64,000 nt of DNA from Prochlorococcus sp. AG-409-D14 (GTDB taxonomy: Bacteria > Cyanobacteriota > Cyanobacteriia > PCC-6307 > Cyanobiaceae), in NCBI GenBank assembly GCA_003215895.1, contig QCJR01000002.1:62001-126000 (forward strand), in the 5' to 3' direction. Positions within the stretch are counted from its first letter, which is position 1. Every line of letters begins with the position of its first letter. The position numbers and the translations under genes are program-made. Below, piece after piece: positions 56,065-64,000 of this stretch. The notes beneath the pieces are model-generated. The model was not told the origin of the DNA. It made no database searches and saw only the letters and a list, made by a program, of their open reading frames with translations.

Positions 56065-56249
56065 CTATGTATTTTGAGTTTCTTCAAATAATCCCAAAAA
56101 AGTCCATGCTATTAATGAAATGAGTCCTAGTGCCAAGGATATGATGGCAAAAAAAAATTTCCTAAAAAAAGAATTGCAAAAGCTATTGTTATTAAAATCA
56201 AAGAAAAAATTAAATAAATATTGGGAGAGATTTTCTTTAAAGACTCCAT
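56065..56249 (-). pseudogene. Small two-helix membrane protein gene with a frameshift in a T9 run
   Basis: The ATG at 56249 opens MESLKKISPNIYLIFSLILI and a first helix, but this frame stops soon after GNFFLPSYPWH. The next frame continues a second helix and a sensible C-terminus (AIISLALGLISLIAW ... GLFEETQNT). The switch falls in a run of nine T on the coding strand (plus-strand A-run 56149-56157); ten would restore a 61-residue protein. It may be a real frameshift, slippage-tolerant expression or a homopolymer sequencing error. A longer frame from 56256 exists but gives an unlikely Asn/Phe-rich start. Confidence 0.65.
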
Positions 56250-56273
56250 AATTCACCTATTAAAAATTGTTTA

Positions 56274-56441
56274 TTAAAAGGGCAACTCAGATTTTACCCA
56301 TAAGACAGAACTAACTTTCATAATTAACCACATAACCAAAGCCCCCTCAAAGAAGCCAAACCAATAAAGGGCATAATTAGATATCCCCAATTCTTTTTGA
56401 GCACGTTCAACAAATGATTTATGCCATTTAATCAACTTCAC
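56274..56441 (-). CDS. Small protein of 55 residues, unknown function
   Basis: The peptide starts at a GTG (MKLIKWHKSFVERAQKELGI) and contains an aromatic-rich hydrophobic stretch (YALYWFGFFEGALVMWLIM). It is basic at the start and has one likely membrane helix. It ends 24 bases before the frameshifted gene on the same strand, which suggests a shared transcript. The family is unknown, but the composition is protein-like. Confidence 0.55.
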   Translation of the reverse strand: MKLIKWHKSFVERAQKELGISNYALYWFGFFEGALVMWLIMKVSSVLWVKSELPF

Positions 56442-57045
56442 AATTCATCTTTGTACACAAAATTATTATAGTTAAATGCTGCAAATAACAAATTTTTAAA
56501 ATAATTGAATTTCTTATTCTTATAAGAGATTTTCACACCCTGCAGATCTAAGACTAACGACCTAAAGACAACCATAATCTTATTCGTCTTATAGTTATAA
56601 CTACAAAAATGAGTCATTTAAAATTTATAAAAATCTGACTCAAGCAGTTCAAATAATTTGACAATCTTTTATAGGTATGAAAATAATATTATCTTAGCCT
56701 AAAAACATGGATAAATTGAAATGGATTACATTCTTAAAAGCAATAGATTATCTTGAATAATTTAATCCCCTGTAAGTGAACTTTATTCGAGACTTTAAAA
56801 CAGAATTACAATACACAAATGATCTTCCATTGAAATACATATTGACCATGGCCTTGACTCCTTGAAAGTGCTCAAGTCCCCGTCCTGTAGCTTGAGTCGA
56901 ACTGCGGTCTACATAGGCAGATCGAACGATTGAGTAACAACCACTACATTCTTTTTATAGTATTTTATACTTAAAAAAGTCAATAGTGACGCTTTTGTCT
57001 CTATCTGTTTTTCTACGTCACAAGAATAATTACGTTTTAATTAAC
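56442..57045. other. 604-base spacer before an ABC-F gene
   Basis: The spacer between the small 55-residue gene and the ABC-F gene has no ORF I would support. It is AT-rich except for a GC-richer part at 56845-56925 with two hairpins, given as a separate ncRNA candidate. A T-rich run follows at about 56950. Confidence 0.45.
56845..56960 (+). ncRNA. Candidate structured RNA in an AT-rich spacer
   Basis: The segment contains two hairpins: CTCAAG with CTTGAG (56871-56876 and 56891-56896) and CGAACTGC with GCAGATCG (56898-56905 and 56917-56924, one mismatch). A T-rich stretch follows (CTTTTTAT near 56950). GC content stands out against the flanks, as is typical of cyanobacterial small RNAs. It has no match to a family I can name, and the strand is a guess. 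Confidence 0.3.
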
Positions 57046-58962
57046 TCACTCAGACAGCTCACTTAGCTCAATCCATCTATCCTCATACTCTTGAATAGTT
57101 TCAATAAGCTCGGCTAACTGATGACTTATTTCACTAATATCTTCATCACTATCAGTTATTTTTTTTTCTAAAAATTTTTTCTGTTTGTCTAACATAGGTA
57201 ACTTCAGATCTAGTTCTTTTAATTCTCTTGCTTCTTTAAAACTCAATTTTTTTGTCTTAGTTTTTAAATTTGATTTTATTTCTCCTCCAAGCTTGTTTTT
57301 TGAATCATTAACTCTCTTATCTCTTTTTTTTGTTTCATTATTTCGCTCTTCTAATATTTTTTGTTCTAGAAATCGAGAATAATTACCTTCATATCTTCGT
57401 AAGTGACCATTTTCAAAATTAAAAATTCGATCAATAGTTCGATCCAGAAAATATCTATCATGCGATACGACTACAACACAACCTTTGAAGTCCTCAAGAA
57501 AGTCTTCTAACACGCTTAGTGTTTGTATATCTAAATCATTTGTAGGCTCATCAAGCAACAATACGTTGGGAGCTTGTATGAGCATTTTACAAAGAGCAAG
57601 TCTTCTTTTTTCTCCTCCTGAAAGTTTAAGTAGAGGACTATGTTGCTGGCTGGGTGGAAACAGGAATTTTTCTAAAAGTTGTGATGCGGTAATTTGTTTA
57701 CCTCCATGATCAATTCGTAATGCAGCTTCCTCCACGAATTCAATAACTTTGCGATTTAGACCATTCCCTTGATTTAAATCATTTGTATGTTGATCGAGAT
57801 AGCCAATATGAACAGTTTCTCCTAATTTTATTTCCCCACTAGTAGGCAATCTTTTGCCTGCAATTAGATCTAAAAGAGTCGATTTGCCACTTCCATTTGA
57901 ACCAATAATACCTACTCGATCCTCTGGACTAAAGCTATAAGTGAAATCATGTAAAAGATCCAAATTATTCTCTTTATCATTTAAAGAGAGTCCTACACCT
58001 TCAGCTTCAATTACCATTTTCCCAATTCTTCTATTCAATGAATTCATTTCTAATTTAGCTTTGACATGATTTTTAGGTTTCGCTTGCATTTCAGCAATCC
58101 TTTGAATACGAGCTTTTTGTTTTGTACTTCTTGCTTTAGGACCTTGTCTTAACCAAGCTAATTCTTTTCTCAGAACACCCTGAAATTTTTTCTTTGTAGA
58201 TACCTCTGATTGTTCTTGTTCAACTTTTTGTTGAAGAAATTGACGATAACTTCCCGAGTACTTACGAGCTTCTCCATTATTGATTTCGACCATCCGAGTA
58301 GTAATACGATCAAGAACATATCTATCGTGAGTAATCAATACAAGAGCGCCCTCATAATGGTCTAACCAATTTTGAAGCCATTCCACTGCAGATGCATCGA
58401 GGTGATTGGTAGGTTCATCAAGAAGTAAAACATCTGGTTTAGAGACCAGTGCAGCGGCAAGTCCCACTCTTTTCCGGTAACCACCTGAAAGATCTTTTAC
58501 AGGCTTATCTAAATCTTTTATACCTAGTCTTCTTAAAACATCTTGGCATTGTTGTTCTAAATTCCATGCCCCAGCTGCATCCATAAGTTCACTCGTCTGA
58601 CCCAGCTTTTTCAAAAGGTCTTCATCTTCTGGACTTTGAGCGATTTTTCTACTTAGCTTACTGAAATTAAGTAATAATTTTCTTTTTTCACCACATCCTT
58701 GAAGAACTTCTTCCAAAATACTTTTTTCACTGTCGTAACTTGTCTCTTGCCCTACTAAAGATATTCGCAAAGATGATATACATCTCCTTTCTCCCTCCAT
58801 CAATGGTTCAATGCCTGCAAGAACTCTCAAAAGTGTTGACTTGCCCGATCCATTTGGACCAATCAAACCAAGTCTCTCCCTTTTATTTATATGAAGATCT
58901 AAGTTTTTAAAAAGATTTTTTATTCCGAAATCTGTTGAAGCATTAATAAGACTAATCAACAC
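57046..58962 (-). CDS. ABC-F family ATPase (Uup/EttA-like)
   Basis: This is a soluble protein with two ABC ATPase domains and no membrane part. ABC-F proteins act on the ribosome. Walker A motifs are GPNGSGKS near residue 35 and GSNGSGKS near residue 350. The signatures LSGGYRKRVGLA and LSGGEKRRLALC, and the Walker B motifs LLLDEPTNHLD and LLLDEPTNDLD, are intact. A linker follows domain 1, and a C-terminal coiled coil rich in Lys and Glu (about residues 550-630) resembles Uup. It is 638 residues with a GTG start. The exact ribosome role cannot be told. Confidence 0.93.
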   Translation of the reverse strand: MLISLINASTDFGIKNLFKNLDLHINKRERLGLIGPNGSGKSTLLRVLAGIEPLMEGERRCISSLRISLVGQETSYDSEKSILEEVLQGCGEKRKLLLNFSKLSRKIAQSPEDEDLLKKLGQTSELMDAAGAWNLEQQCQDVLRRLGIKDLDKPVKDLSGGYRKRVGLAAALVSKPDVLLLDEPTNHLDASAVEWLQNWLDHYEGALVLITHDRYVLDRITTRMVEINNGEARKYSGSYRQFLQQKVEQEQSEVSTKKKFQGVLRKELAWLRQGPKARSTKQKARIQRIAEMQAKPKNHVKAKLEMNSLNRRIGKMVIEAEGVGLSLNDKENNLDLLHDFTYSFSPEDRVGIIGSNGSGKSTLLDLIAGKRLPTSGEIKLGETVHIGYLDQHTNDLNQGNGLNRKVIEFVEEAALRIDHGGKQITASQLLEKFLFPPSQQHSPLLKLSGGEKRRLALCKMLIQAPNVLLLDEPTNDLDIQTLSVLEDFLEDFKGCVVVVSHDRYFLDRTIDRIFNFENGHLRRYEGNYSRFLEQKILEERNNETKKRDKRVNDSKNKLGGEIKSNLKTKTKKLSFKEARELKELDLKLPMLDKQKKFLEKKITDSDEDISEISHQLAELIETIQEYEDRWIELSELSE

Positions 58963-59115
58963 AGCTTACATCCTCACATCCATAACTAAAGCTCACTCAT
59001 AAATAATACCTTCTTACTCCTCTTGATCTTGTTCAACTTTAAACATGCTATTTATAAAAAAGGCTTTACGGAAAAATTTATTTAACAAGTTTTTAAGCAA
59101 AAAAGCAAATACATT

Positions 59116-59387
59116 CTATTGCAGCAATATCGTCAAATATAGAGTTGGGATGAGAAAGCAGAAGGCATAATAAAAAAACTTATCGAAAAAATTACAGTAC
59201 TGATCTACTCTTGAGCTGACCCTGCCTGAATCTTTTAAGCCTAATAACCTTGCTGCGTCACCTCCATTAATTTCGACTGCATAATATCTTCCACAAATAT
59301 TCTTGTTTCATAAATTCGATCATCAGAATTAACTACCATCAGAGACATAAAAGAAAAAGATAGAGCTATGAAAAAAATACGGATCAT
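59116..59387 (-). pseudogene. Possible frameshifted small secreted protein gene
   Basis: An ATG at 59387 opens a signal-like segment (MIRIFFIALSFSFMSLMVVN) and SDDRIYETRIF, after which this frame runs to TAG at 59241. The +1 frame holds a protein-like stretch NICGRYYAVEINGGDAARLL and GLKDSGRVSSRVDQYCNFFDK with two cysteines, open to TAG at 59116. One inserted base around 59325-59315 would join them into a single secreted protein. The remainder of the 58963-59469 spacer holds no gene. It is less certain than the other disrupted genes. Confidence 0.42.
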
Positions 59388-59469
59388 TATTTTCTTTTAT
59401 AAGATAAAAAACTTTAGAGCCTTTTGTGAGTAAGATCATACATAATTATTTATACAATTAAGAATAAGG

Positions 59470-59835
59470 ATGAATTTTTTAGAGAGAGTTCTTTCAAATT
59501 ACTTCCTGGCTTGGAGTCAGATTTTTAATTACAAAGATAAAACAAGTAGAATACCTTTTTGGCATTTTTTTATTCTGGATGGATTAATAGGAGCTGTTGT
59601 TTCAACACTTTCTAACAACAATCTTGCTAATGATCTAAATGATTTTTATACAATCGCTGAGGGGTATGACTGGAGTTATTTATATAGCATTCCATCTTTT
59701 TTAGTTTTTGTAGCTTTGTTAATAAGAAGGCTAAGAGATATAGGTAAGAAAAACTTAACCTTATGGGCTTTTTGTTCATTTATTCCTTTCTATAATCTTT
59801 ATATTTTTGCCCAACCATCCTCAGATAACAAATGA
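59470..59835 (+). CDS. DUF805 family membrane protein
   Basis: The 121-residue protein matches the DUF805 pattern: an initial NYFLAWSQIFNYKDKTSRIPFWHFF, an inner hydrophobic segment, LLIRRLRDIGKKNLTLWAF and a final hydrophobic helix ending in IFAQPSSDNK. About three to four helices are expected. The function is unknown. It stands alone. Confidence 0.82.
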   Translation: MNFLERVLSNYFLAWSQIFNYKDKTSRIPFWHFFILDGLIGAVVSTLSNNNLANDLNDFYTIAEGYDWSYLYSIPSFLVFVALLIRRLRDIGKKNLTLWAFCSFIPFYNLYIFAQPSSDNK

Positions 59836-59877
59836 GGAGTTTTATAGCTATAAGAGTTATTTAATTCTTAAAAATAA

Positions 59878-60168
59878 TTATTTCCTACCTCTAAAAGTTC
59901 TGGGATAAGGTATTTTGAGAGCATTAAACCTTTTCAATTTTTTACTACGCCTATAACGCCTATAAAACAAGTCGAAAAGTGTTGACACCCCAAACCAAGA
60001 TAGAATAAAACTTATAAATATCCTGGCACCTCCAGTCGAAGCAAGCCAATAGATAACAGGATCAACTATAAGTTTACTACTAATTAAAAGACCAACAAAT
60101 AAAGAGAAAGCAAGACAAGAAATTACTAATAAAGCTCTGATTATTTTTTTTGTGTTGAAACTTTTCAT
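59878..60168 (-). CDS. Small membrane protein with basic tail, unknown function
   Basis: The 96-residue protein has a basic start (MKSFNTKKIIRA), two hydrophobic helices (about residues 10-31 and 40-65) and a strongly basic tail (YRRYRRSKKLKRF). The ATG at 60168 is used; a TTG at 60174 adds two residues. The tail suggests a cytosolic C-terminus, possibly binding nucleic acid, but this is inference. Confidence 0.6.
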   Translation of the reverse strand: MKSFNTKKIIRALLVISCLAFSLFVGLLISSKLIVDPVIYWLASTGGARIFISFILSWFGVSTLFDLFYRRYRRSKKLKRFNALKIPYPRTFRGRK

Positions 60169-60174
60169 ACCCAA

Positions 60175-60524
60175 ATGCTAAAAATCGTCTTAGGAATCCA
60201 TATTTTGCATTCTCAAGCAATATAGATAGCAAAGGAATTTTAATGTAATAAAAGTTGATTCATCTTTAATATTGAATATTTAAAATTCACAAAATCAAAT
60301 CATAGATCAGTCAAGGGGAGAAACTAAGAATTTTTTTGACTAAGGTTAAATAAATTCAACTACTTTTTATAGATATATCTATTCAACAAGGATTAGAGGC
60401 TTACATATTTAGCAGGCAAGGGGCTTATGTTTATTCATCTAAATATAAAAATTTTTCATAGCGAAGATATTGGAAGTTTACGAAATTGTATCAGAAAGTA
60501 ATTTAGATTAGCTACTTTTAGCAA
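60175..60524. other. AT-rich spacer
   Basis: The 350 bases between the small minus membrane gene and the 56-residue plus gene have no supported ORF or strong hairpin. The promoter for the plus gene must lie at the right end. Confidence 0.4.
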
Positions 60525-60695
60525 ATGTCATTTCATCAGTCTGTCGAGGAAACGATGTCAGACCTCATATGTCATATGCTCAAAAGAACCGACCATCTCA
60601 ATGCTGGAGATCAGTTGGCTATAGGTCAAGAATACAGAGAATGGATTAAATGCATAAAAAATAAAGACCTTTTCCACAAAACATACTCTTTATAA
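60525..60695 (+). CDS. Short soluble protein of 56 residues, unknown function
   Basis: The ATG at 60525 opens MSFHQSVEETMSDLICHMLK and continues through a polar helical stretch with LAIGQEYREWIKCIKNKDLF. Composition is clearly coding-like against AT-rich flanks, and an intrinsic terminator follows 18 bases past the stop. Two cysteines are present. I recognise no family, but the gene looks real. Confidence 0.68.
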   Translation: MSFHQSVEETMSDLICHMLKRTDHLNAGDQLAIGQEYREWIKCIKNKDLFHKTYSL

Positions 60696-60713
60696 ATACA
60701 TCTACCTTTGGTC

Positions 60714-60739
60714 AAGGTATTCTATAAGAAGAATACCTT
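60714..60739 (+). terminator. Intrinsic terminator after the 56-residue gene
   Basis: A 10-bp stem (60714-60723 with 60730-60739, AAGGTATTCT against AGAATACCTT) with a 6-base loop is followed by the T-rich TATTTTTATTT. It should end transcription of the small gene at 60525. Confidence 0.8.
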
Positions 60740-61072
60740 TATTTTTATTTAGAGAAGTACCCAAACTTTTCAGATTCGATATTTACCGACAAATCATTTG
60801 ACAGGGTTGAAATCAACTATTGGAGAATGAGGAGTAAGTTAATACAGATTCATTAACAGAAATTGTTTTGATTGATTTCAGCTTATTCATTATATATAAA
60901 GACACATATTCAATCTTTAGGAATAGATTGAGAATCAAAAATACACTTAGAAGTCTCATCAAGCTTTATTTTTGGGATCACAACTTTCAATGAACAAAAA
61001 GTAAAAGATTTTCTTTAATTGCCTAGGAAATAGAAAAATCTGGCGAAAATAAATTTTAAGTACAAAAAAATT
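60740..61072. other. Upstream region of the amino-acid ABC transporter
   Basis: These 333 bases lie between the terminator and the binding-protein gene. No ORF or recognisable regulatory box is clear. It should contain the transporter promoter. Confidence 0.4.
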
Positions 61073-62119
61073 ATGCGTGGATTGGTATCAGGGATAGTTG
61101 GTCTAGCAGCTTTATTAGCTGGCTGTGCAACAACAAGTCAAGATAATAGTTCTAGACTTAACCTAATAAAGAATCGCAATGAGTTAATCTGTGGAGTAAG
61201 TGGAAAGATTCCTGGATTTAGTTTTCTGAAAAGTGATGGTAGTTATCAAGGCCTAGATGTCGATATATGTAAAGCATTTGCTGCTGCAATTATAGGAGAT
61301 TCAGAAAAAATCCAATATAGGCCTCTAACTGCAGCAGAAAGATTCACAGCTATTAAAACCGGGGAAATTGACCTGTTATCTAGAAATACCACTTTTACTC
61401 TCAGTAGAGATTCCTTGGGAGGTAATGGATTAACTTTTGCACCAGTTGTTTTCCATGATGGGCAGGGATTGATGGTCAAGAAAGGAAGTAGCATTAATAG
61501 TCTTGAAGATCTTGCAAATAAATCTATATGTGTAGGTTCAGGTACAACTACTGAGCAAAATATAAATGATGCATTTGAAAGTGCCTCACTTCCTTACACA
61601 CCAATCAAATATCAAGATCTTAATCAAGTAGTTGCTGGTTATTTACAGGGTCGTTGTTCAGCCATGACTTCTGATCGTTCACAATTAGCTGCAGCCAGAT
61701 CTGGTTTCAAGAATCCCAAAGAGCATATTATTCTTGATGATGTATTAAGCAAGGAGCCACTTGCTCCAGCCTCCGATGGCCAAGATCAGAGACTAGCTGA
61801 TGCAATGAGATGGGTTGTTTTTTCCCTTATTTCGGCAGAAGAGCAAGGGATAACGAAGGCAAATATTGATGAAAAAGTACAAATTGCAAAGAATAATCCT
61901 CAGTTAAAACCTTTAAGAAGATTTCTAGGGATTGATGGAGGACTAGGAGAAAAAATTGGTCTGAGTAATGATTTTGTAGTTAAAGTAATTAGCTCAACTG
62001 GCAATTATGGAGAAATTTACGAACGACATTTAGGCCAAAATAGCGAGGTGCCTATTCCACGAGGACAAAATGAGTTGTATAAAAAAGGAGGTGTACATAT
62101 TTCACCACCATTTAACTAA
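61073..62119 (+). CDS. Amino-acid ABC transporter, substrate-binding lipoprotein
   Basis: The 348-residue protein has a lipobox-type leader (LAALLAGC, lipidated Cys18), so it is a periplasmic-side lipoprotein. The family-3 binding-protein motif is GYQ-like, seen as GSYQGLDVDICKAFAAAIIGD. Ligand-contacting segments are LTAAERFTAIKTGEIDLLSRNTTFTLSRD and VGSGTTTEQNINDAF. It resembles AapJ/BztA proteins (glutamate, glutamine and related amino acids). It is followed at 17 bases by its permease. Confidence 0.92.
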   Translation: MRGLVSGIVGLAALLAGCATTSQDNSSRLNLIKNRNELICGVSGKIPGFSFLKSDGSYQGLDVDICKAFAAAIIGDSEKIQYRPLTAAERFTAIKTGEIDLLSRNTTFTLSRDSLGGNGLTFAPVVFHDGQGLMVKKGSSINSLEDLANKSICVGSGTTTEQNINDAFESASLPYTPIKYQDLNQVVAGYLQGRCSAMTSDRSQLAAARSGFKNPKEHIILDDVLSKEPLAPASDGQDQRLADAMRWVVFSLISAEEQGITKANIDEKVQIAKNNPQLKPLRRFLGIDGGLGEKIGLSNDFVVKVISSTGNYGEIYERHLGQNSEVPIPRGQNELYKKGGVHISPPFN

Positions 62120-62136
62120 AGTAATTTGTCGCGGAA

Positions 62137-63036
62137 ATGCAAATAAAGCAAAAAATATTTTTGCAATTTGGAATTTGTTTTATCTTTTTTGGTTTGATTG
62201 GGATATTAATTAATAATCTAACAATAAATCTAATACGAACAGGTCTTGGCTTTAATTTTAACTGGCTTTTTAAACCAGCAAGTTTCGCTTTAGCGGAACA
62301 TCCCTTACCTTATACCTCCTCCGATAGCTATGCTTGGGCGTTATTTATAGGATGGCTCAATAGCCTTAAAGTTATTGCCTCATCATTAGTATTTGCTACT
62401 TTCTTGGGAACACTAATAGGCTTTGCAAGAACAGGTAAAAACTCATTACTAGGTCTCATTTCGGCTGGTTACATAACAATAATCAGACAAACGCCTCTTT
62501 TACTTCAACTTATGTTTTGGTATTTTGTTGGATTCTTAGGTTTAAAAGACAATATGTTCATCCAAATAAAAAATATATTTAATATTTCAAATCAAGGAAT
62601 AGAGTTTTCAGGATTAACTTTCTCCTCGGAGTTTCTAGCATTATTACTTGGTCTTAGTATATTTACGAGTGCTTACATAGCAGAGGTCATCCGGGGAGGT
62701 ATTCTTTCAGTTTCCCGAGGACAATGGGAAGCTTTTAGAAGCTTAGGGCTTTCAGAAAGAAAAGGGCTTATCCGTATAATAATTCCACAAGCATTGCCAG
62801 CAATAATTCCAGGATTAACAAGTCAATATCTTAACCTTGCCAAAAATAGTACTCTAGCAATCGCAGTTGGATACTCTGATATTTATGCAATTAGTGATAC
62901 AATAATAAATCAAACAGGAAGAGCTATCGAGTGTTTTATTTTGTTACTTGTTAGTTTCTTGCTCTTAAATCTATTGATAACTTATACCATGGAAATCATA
63001 AATAGAATAATTTTACGATCACAGAATTATAGTTAA
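62137..63036 (+). CDS. Amino-acid ABC transporter permease 1 (AapQ/BztB-like)
   Basis: The 299-residue inner-membrane protein starts with a helix (QIKQKIFLQFGICFIFFGLIGIL) and a long periplasmic loop. It then has the MetI-type domain with the His/Met/Glu/Gln permease pattern (SLKVIASSLVFATFLGTLIGFART, IIRQTPLLLQLMFWY) and the EAA loop (AEVIRGGILSVSRGQWEAFRSLGLS). It pairs with the next permease to form the channel. The ATPase lies outside the window. Confidence 0.9.
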   Translation: MQIKQKIFLQFGICFIFFGLIGILINNLTINLIRTGLGFNFNWLFKPASFALAEHPLPYTSSDSYAWALFIGWLNSLKVIASSLVFATFLGTLIGFARTGKNSLLGLISAGYITIIRQTPLLLQLMFWYFVGFLGLKDNMFIQIKNIFNISNQGIEFSGLTFSSEFLALLLGLSIFTSAYIAEVIRGGILSVSRGQWEAFRSLGLSERKGLIRIIIPQALPAIIPGLTSQYLNLAKNSTLAIAVGYSDIYAISDTIINQTGRAIECFILLLVSFLLLNLLITYTMEIINRIILRSQNYS

Positions 63037-63039
63037 TTG

Positions 63040-64000
63040 ATGTTCAAAATTAATATAAGTTCAACAATAGTTCTCTTTAAGTACCTAAGGAAGAGTTTAT
63101 TTCTAAATTTATTCAATACTATTATTAGTTTGCTTATGATAGTTTTACTTAGTGCAGCTTTTTTTTATACTTTTGAATGGCTCATTTTCAAGGCTAATTG
63201 GAAAGTTGTCATATCAAATCTTCCTTTATACGCATTTGGTAGTTTCCCACCTAATGAACAATGGAGACCTGCTACTTGGATTATTAGTCTTCTTTCGCTC
63301 AGTATTTTGACTCTTTACGGCCCTGAGTGGAAATGGCTACGTAAAAATCTACTAATAGTATGGATAGGAACAATACCCTTGGGTCTATATTTACTTTATG
63401 GTGGGTTGGGTCTATCACCTATAATGAGTAGACATTGGGGAGGGCTAACTCTAACTATACTTTTAACTGTTTGTAGCTCATTATTATCATTACCTTTTGG
63501 AATAGTTTTAGCACTATGTCGACAGAGTTCATTACCTTTAATTCAGAAGCTCACTTCCATCTATATAGATGTTATGAGAGCAATTCCCCTTATTGCAGTC
63601 CTTTTCTTTGGTCAACTACTAATACCTTTATTTCTTCCAGTTGAAATAGAAATTGATCGTGTTTGGAGAGCTATCTTTGCATTTACTCTATTTGTCTCTG
63701 CCTACATTGCGGAAGATATTCGTGGCGGACTACAGTCAATACCCAAGACTCAAATAGAGGCAGCAAATAGTCTTGGTCTTAATCAATACCAAATAATTCA
63801 ATTCATATTAATTCCTCAAGCTTTACGTATTGCATTACCCGCTCTCACTAATCAATCTATTGGACTTTTTCAAAATACATCTTTAATGGCTATCTTAGGA
63901 CTAGTGGAATTACTAGGGATAGGCAGAAGTATCCTGGCTAATCCAGAATTTATTGGTCAATATATTGAAGTTTATGTTTGGCTAGCATGTGTCTATTGGA
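63040..64000 (+). CDS. Amino-acid ABC transporter permease 2 (AapM/BztC-like), truncated by window end
   Basis: At least 320 residues are visible, running off the right edge. The frame starts at ATG 63040 (a TTG at 63037 is adjacent), 3 bases after the first permease stop. An N-terminal helix and a long periplasmic loop precede the permease core (SLLSLPFGIVLALCRQSS, IDVMRAIPLIAVLFFGQ). The EAA loop is YIAEDIRGGLQSIPKTQIEA followed by NSLGLNQYQIIQFILIPQA. The C-terminus and likely downstream ATPase are outside the window. Confidence 0.9.
   Translation, partial: MFKINISSTIVLFKYLRKSLFLNLFNTIISLLMIVLLSAAFFYTFEWLIFKANWKVVISNLPLYAFGSFPPNEQWRPATWIISLLSLSILTLYGPEWKWLRKNLLIVWIGTIPLGLYLLYGGLGLSPIMSRHWGGLTLTILLTVCSSLLSLPFGIVLALCRQSSLPLIQKLTSIYIDVMRAIPLIAVLFFGQLLIPLFLPVEIEIDRVWRAIFAFTLFVSAYIAEDIRGGLQSIPKTQIEAANSLGLNQYQIIQFILIPQALRIALPALTNQSIGLFQNTSLMAILGLVELLGIGRSILANPEFIGQYIEVYVWLACVYW

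Noticed and set aside
56886..56925. A tRNA-like T-arm (TTCGACT on the minus strand) suggesting a tRNA remnant or attachment site
   Set aside because: The flanking bases do not form a T-stem or acceptor stem, and no integrase or phage gene is nearby; it was kept only as a structured RNA candidate.

Overview
The window is bacterial, AT-rich (GC clearly below 40% by eye) and gene-dense. Gene content points to a marine picocyanobacterium of the Prochlorococcus type, probably a low-light ecotype. The evidence is several tiny high-light-inducible (Hli) proteins, the NblS sensor kinase, a photosystem II S4-domain protein, kaiB-kaiC beside rplU-rpmA with no kaiA, an Omp85 protein with lipid A genes, many cyanobacterial DUF proteins (DUF1825, DUF3086, DUF3119, DUF3386) and frequent TTG/GTG starts. 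The genus is inferred from family knowledge; no database comparison was possible.

Layout. 0-5 kb: clpP, ilvC, a cobalamin gene (cbiB/cobD) that seems to start at a non-AUG codon, two envelope glycan genes and a detached N-terminal NdhF-like fragment. 5-9 kb: an Hli-like protein, several small unknown proteins, the HU gene with a strong terminator, and a long spacer. 9-18 kb: glgX, tRNA-Gly, a GPH-type sugar transporter, an MlaE-type permease, DUF proteins, plsY, pyrF, tyrS. 18-27 kb: a GIY-YIG protein, pepA, msrA, then the outer-membrane/lipid A cluster bamA-lpxC-fabZ-lpxA-lpxB, and purC. 27-34 kb: purD-nblS facing kaiC-kaiB, then rplU-rpmA. 34-49 kb: truB, a SpoIID-like protein, ribonuclease Z, a lumenal pentapeptide protein, ferredoxin, prmA, serA, a PSII S4 protein, tRNA-Val, murD, a DMT transporter and a GAF/zinc-motif protein.

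49-61 kb is a region of small genes: mostly 30-130 residue membrane or secreted proteins separated by long AT-rich spacers. It holds a three-gene hli operon, too short for ordinary ORF calling, preceded by an HLR1-like repeat. It also holds three disrupted reading frames: a cupin gene with an in-frame TGA, a membrane protein gene frameshifted in a run of nine T, and a possible frameshifted secreted protein. 61-64 kb is an amino-acid ABC transporter: a lipoprotein binding protein and two permeases, the last cut by the window end.

The most noteworthy points are the light-response link (nblS plus an hli operon with an HLR1-like site), the reduced kai clock, two genes whose conserved N-termini lie upstream of any ATG/GTG/TTG, the cluster of disrupted frames, and several unannotated short ORFs and structured spacers. 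No CRISPR array, insertion sequence, phage module or defence system was seen.
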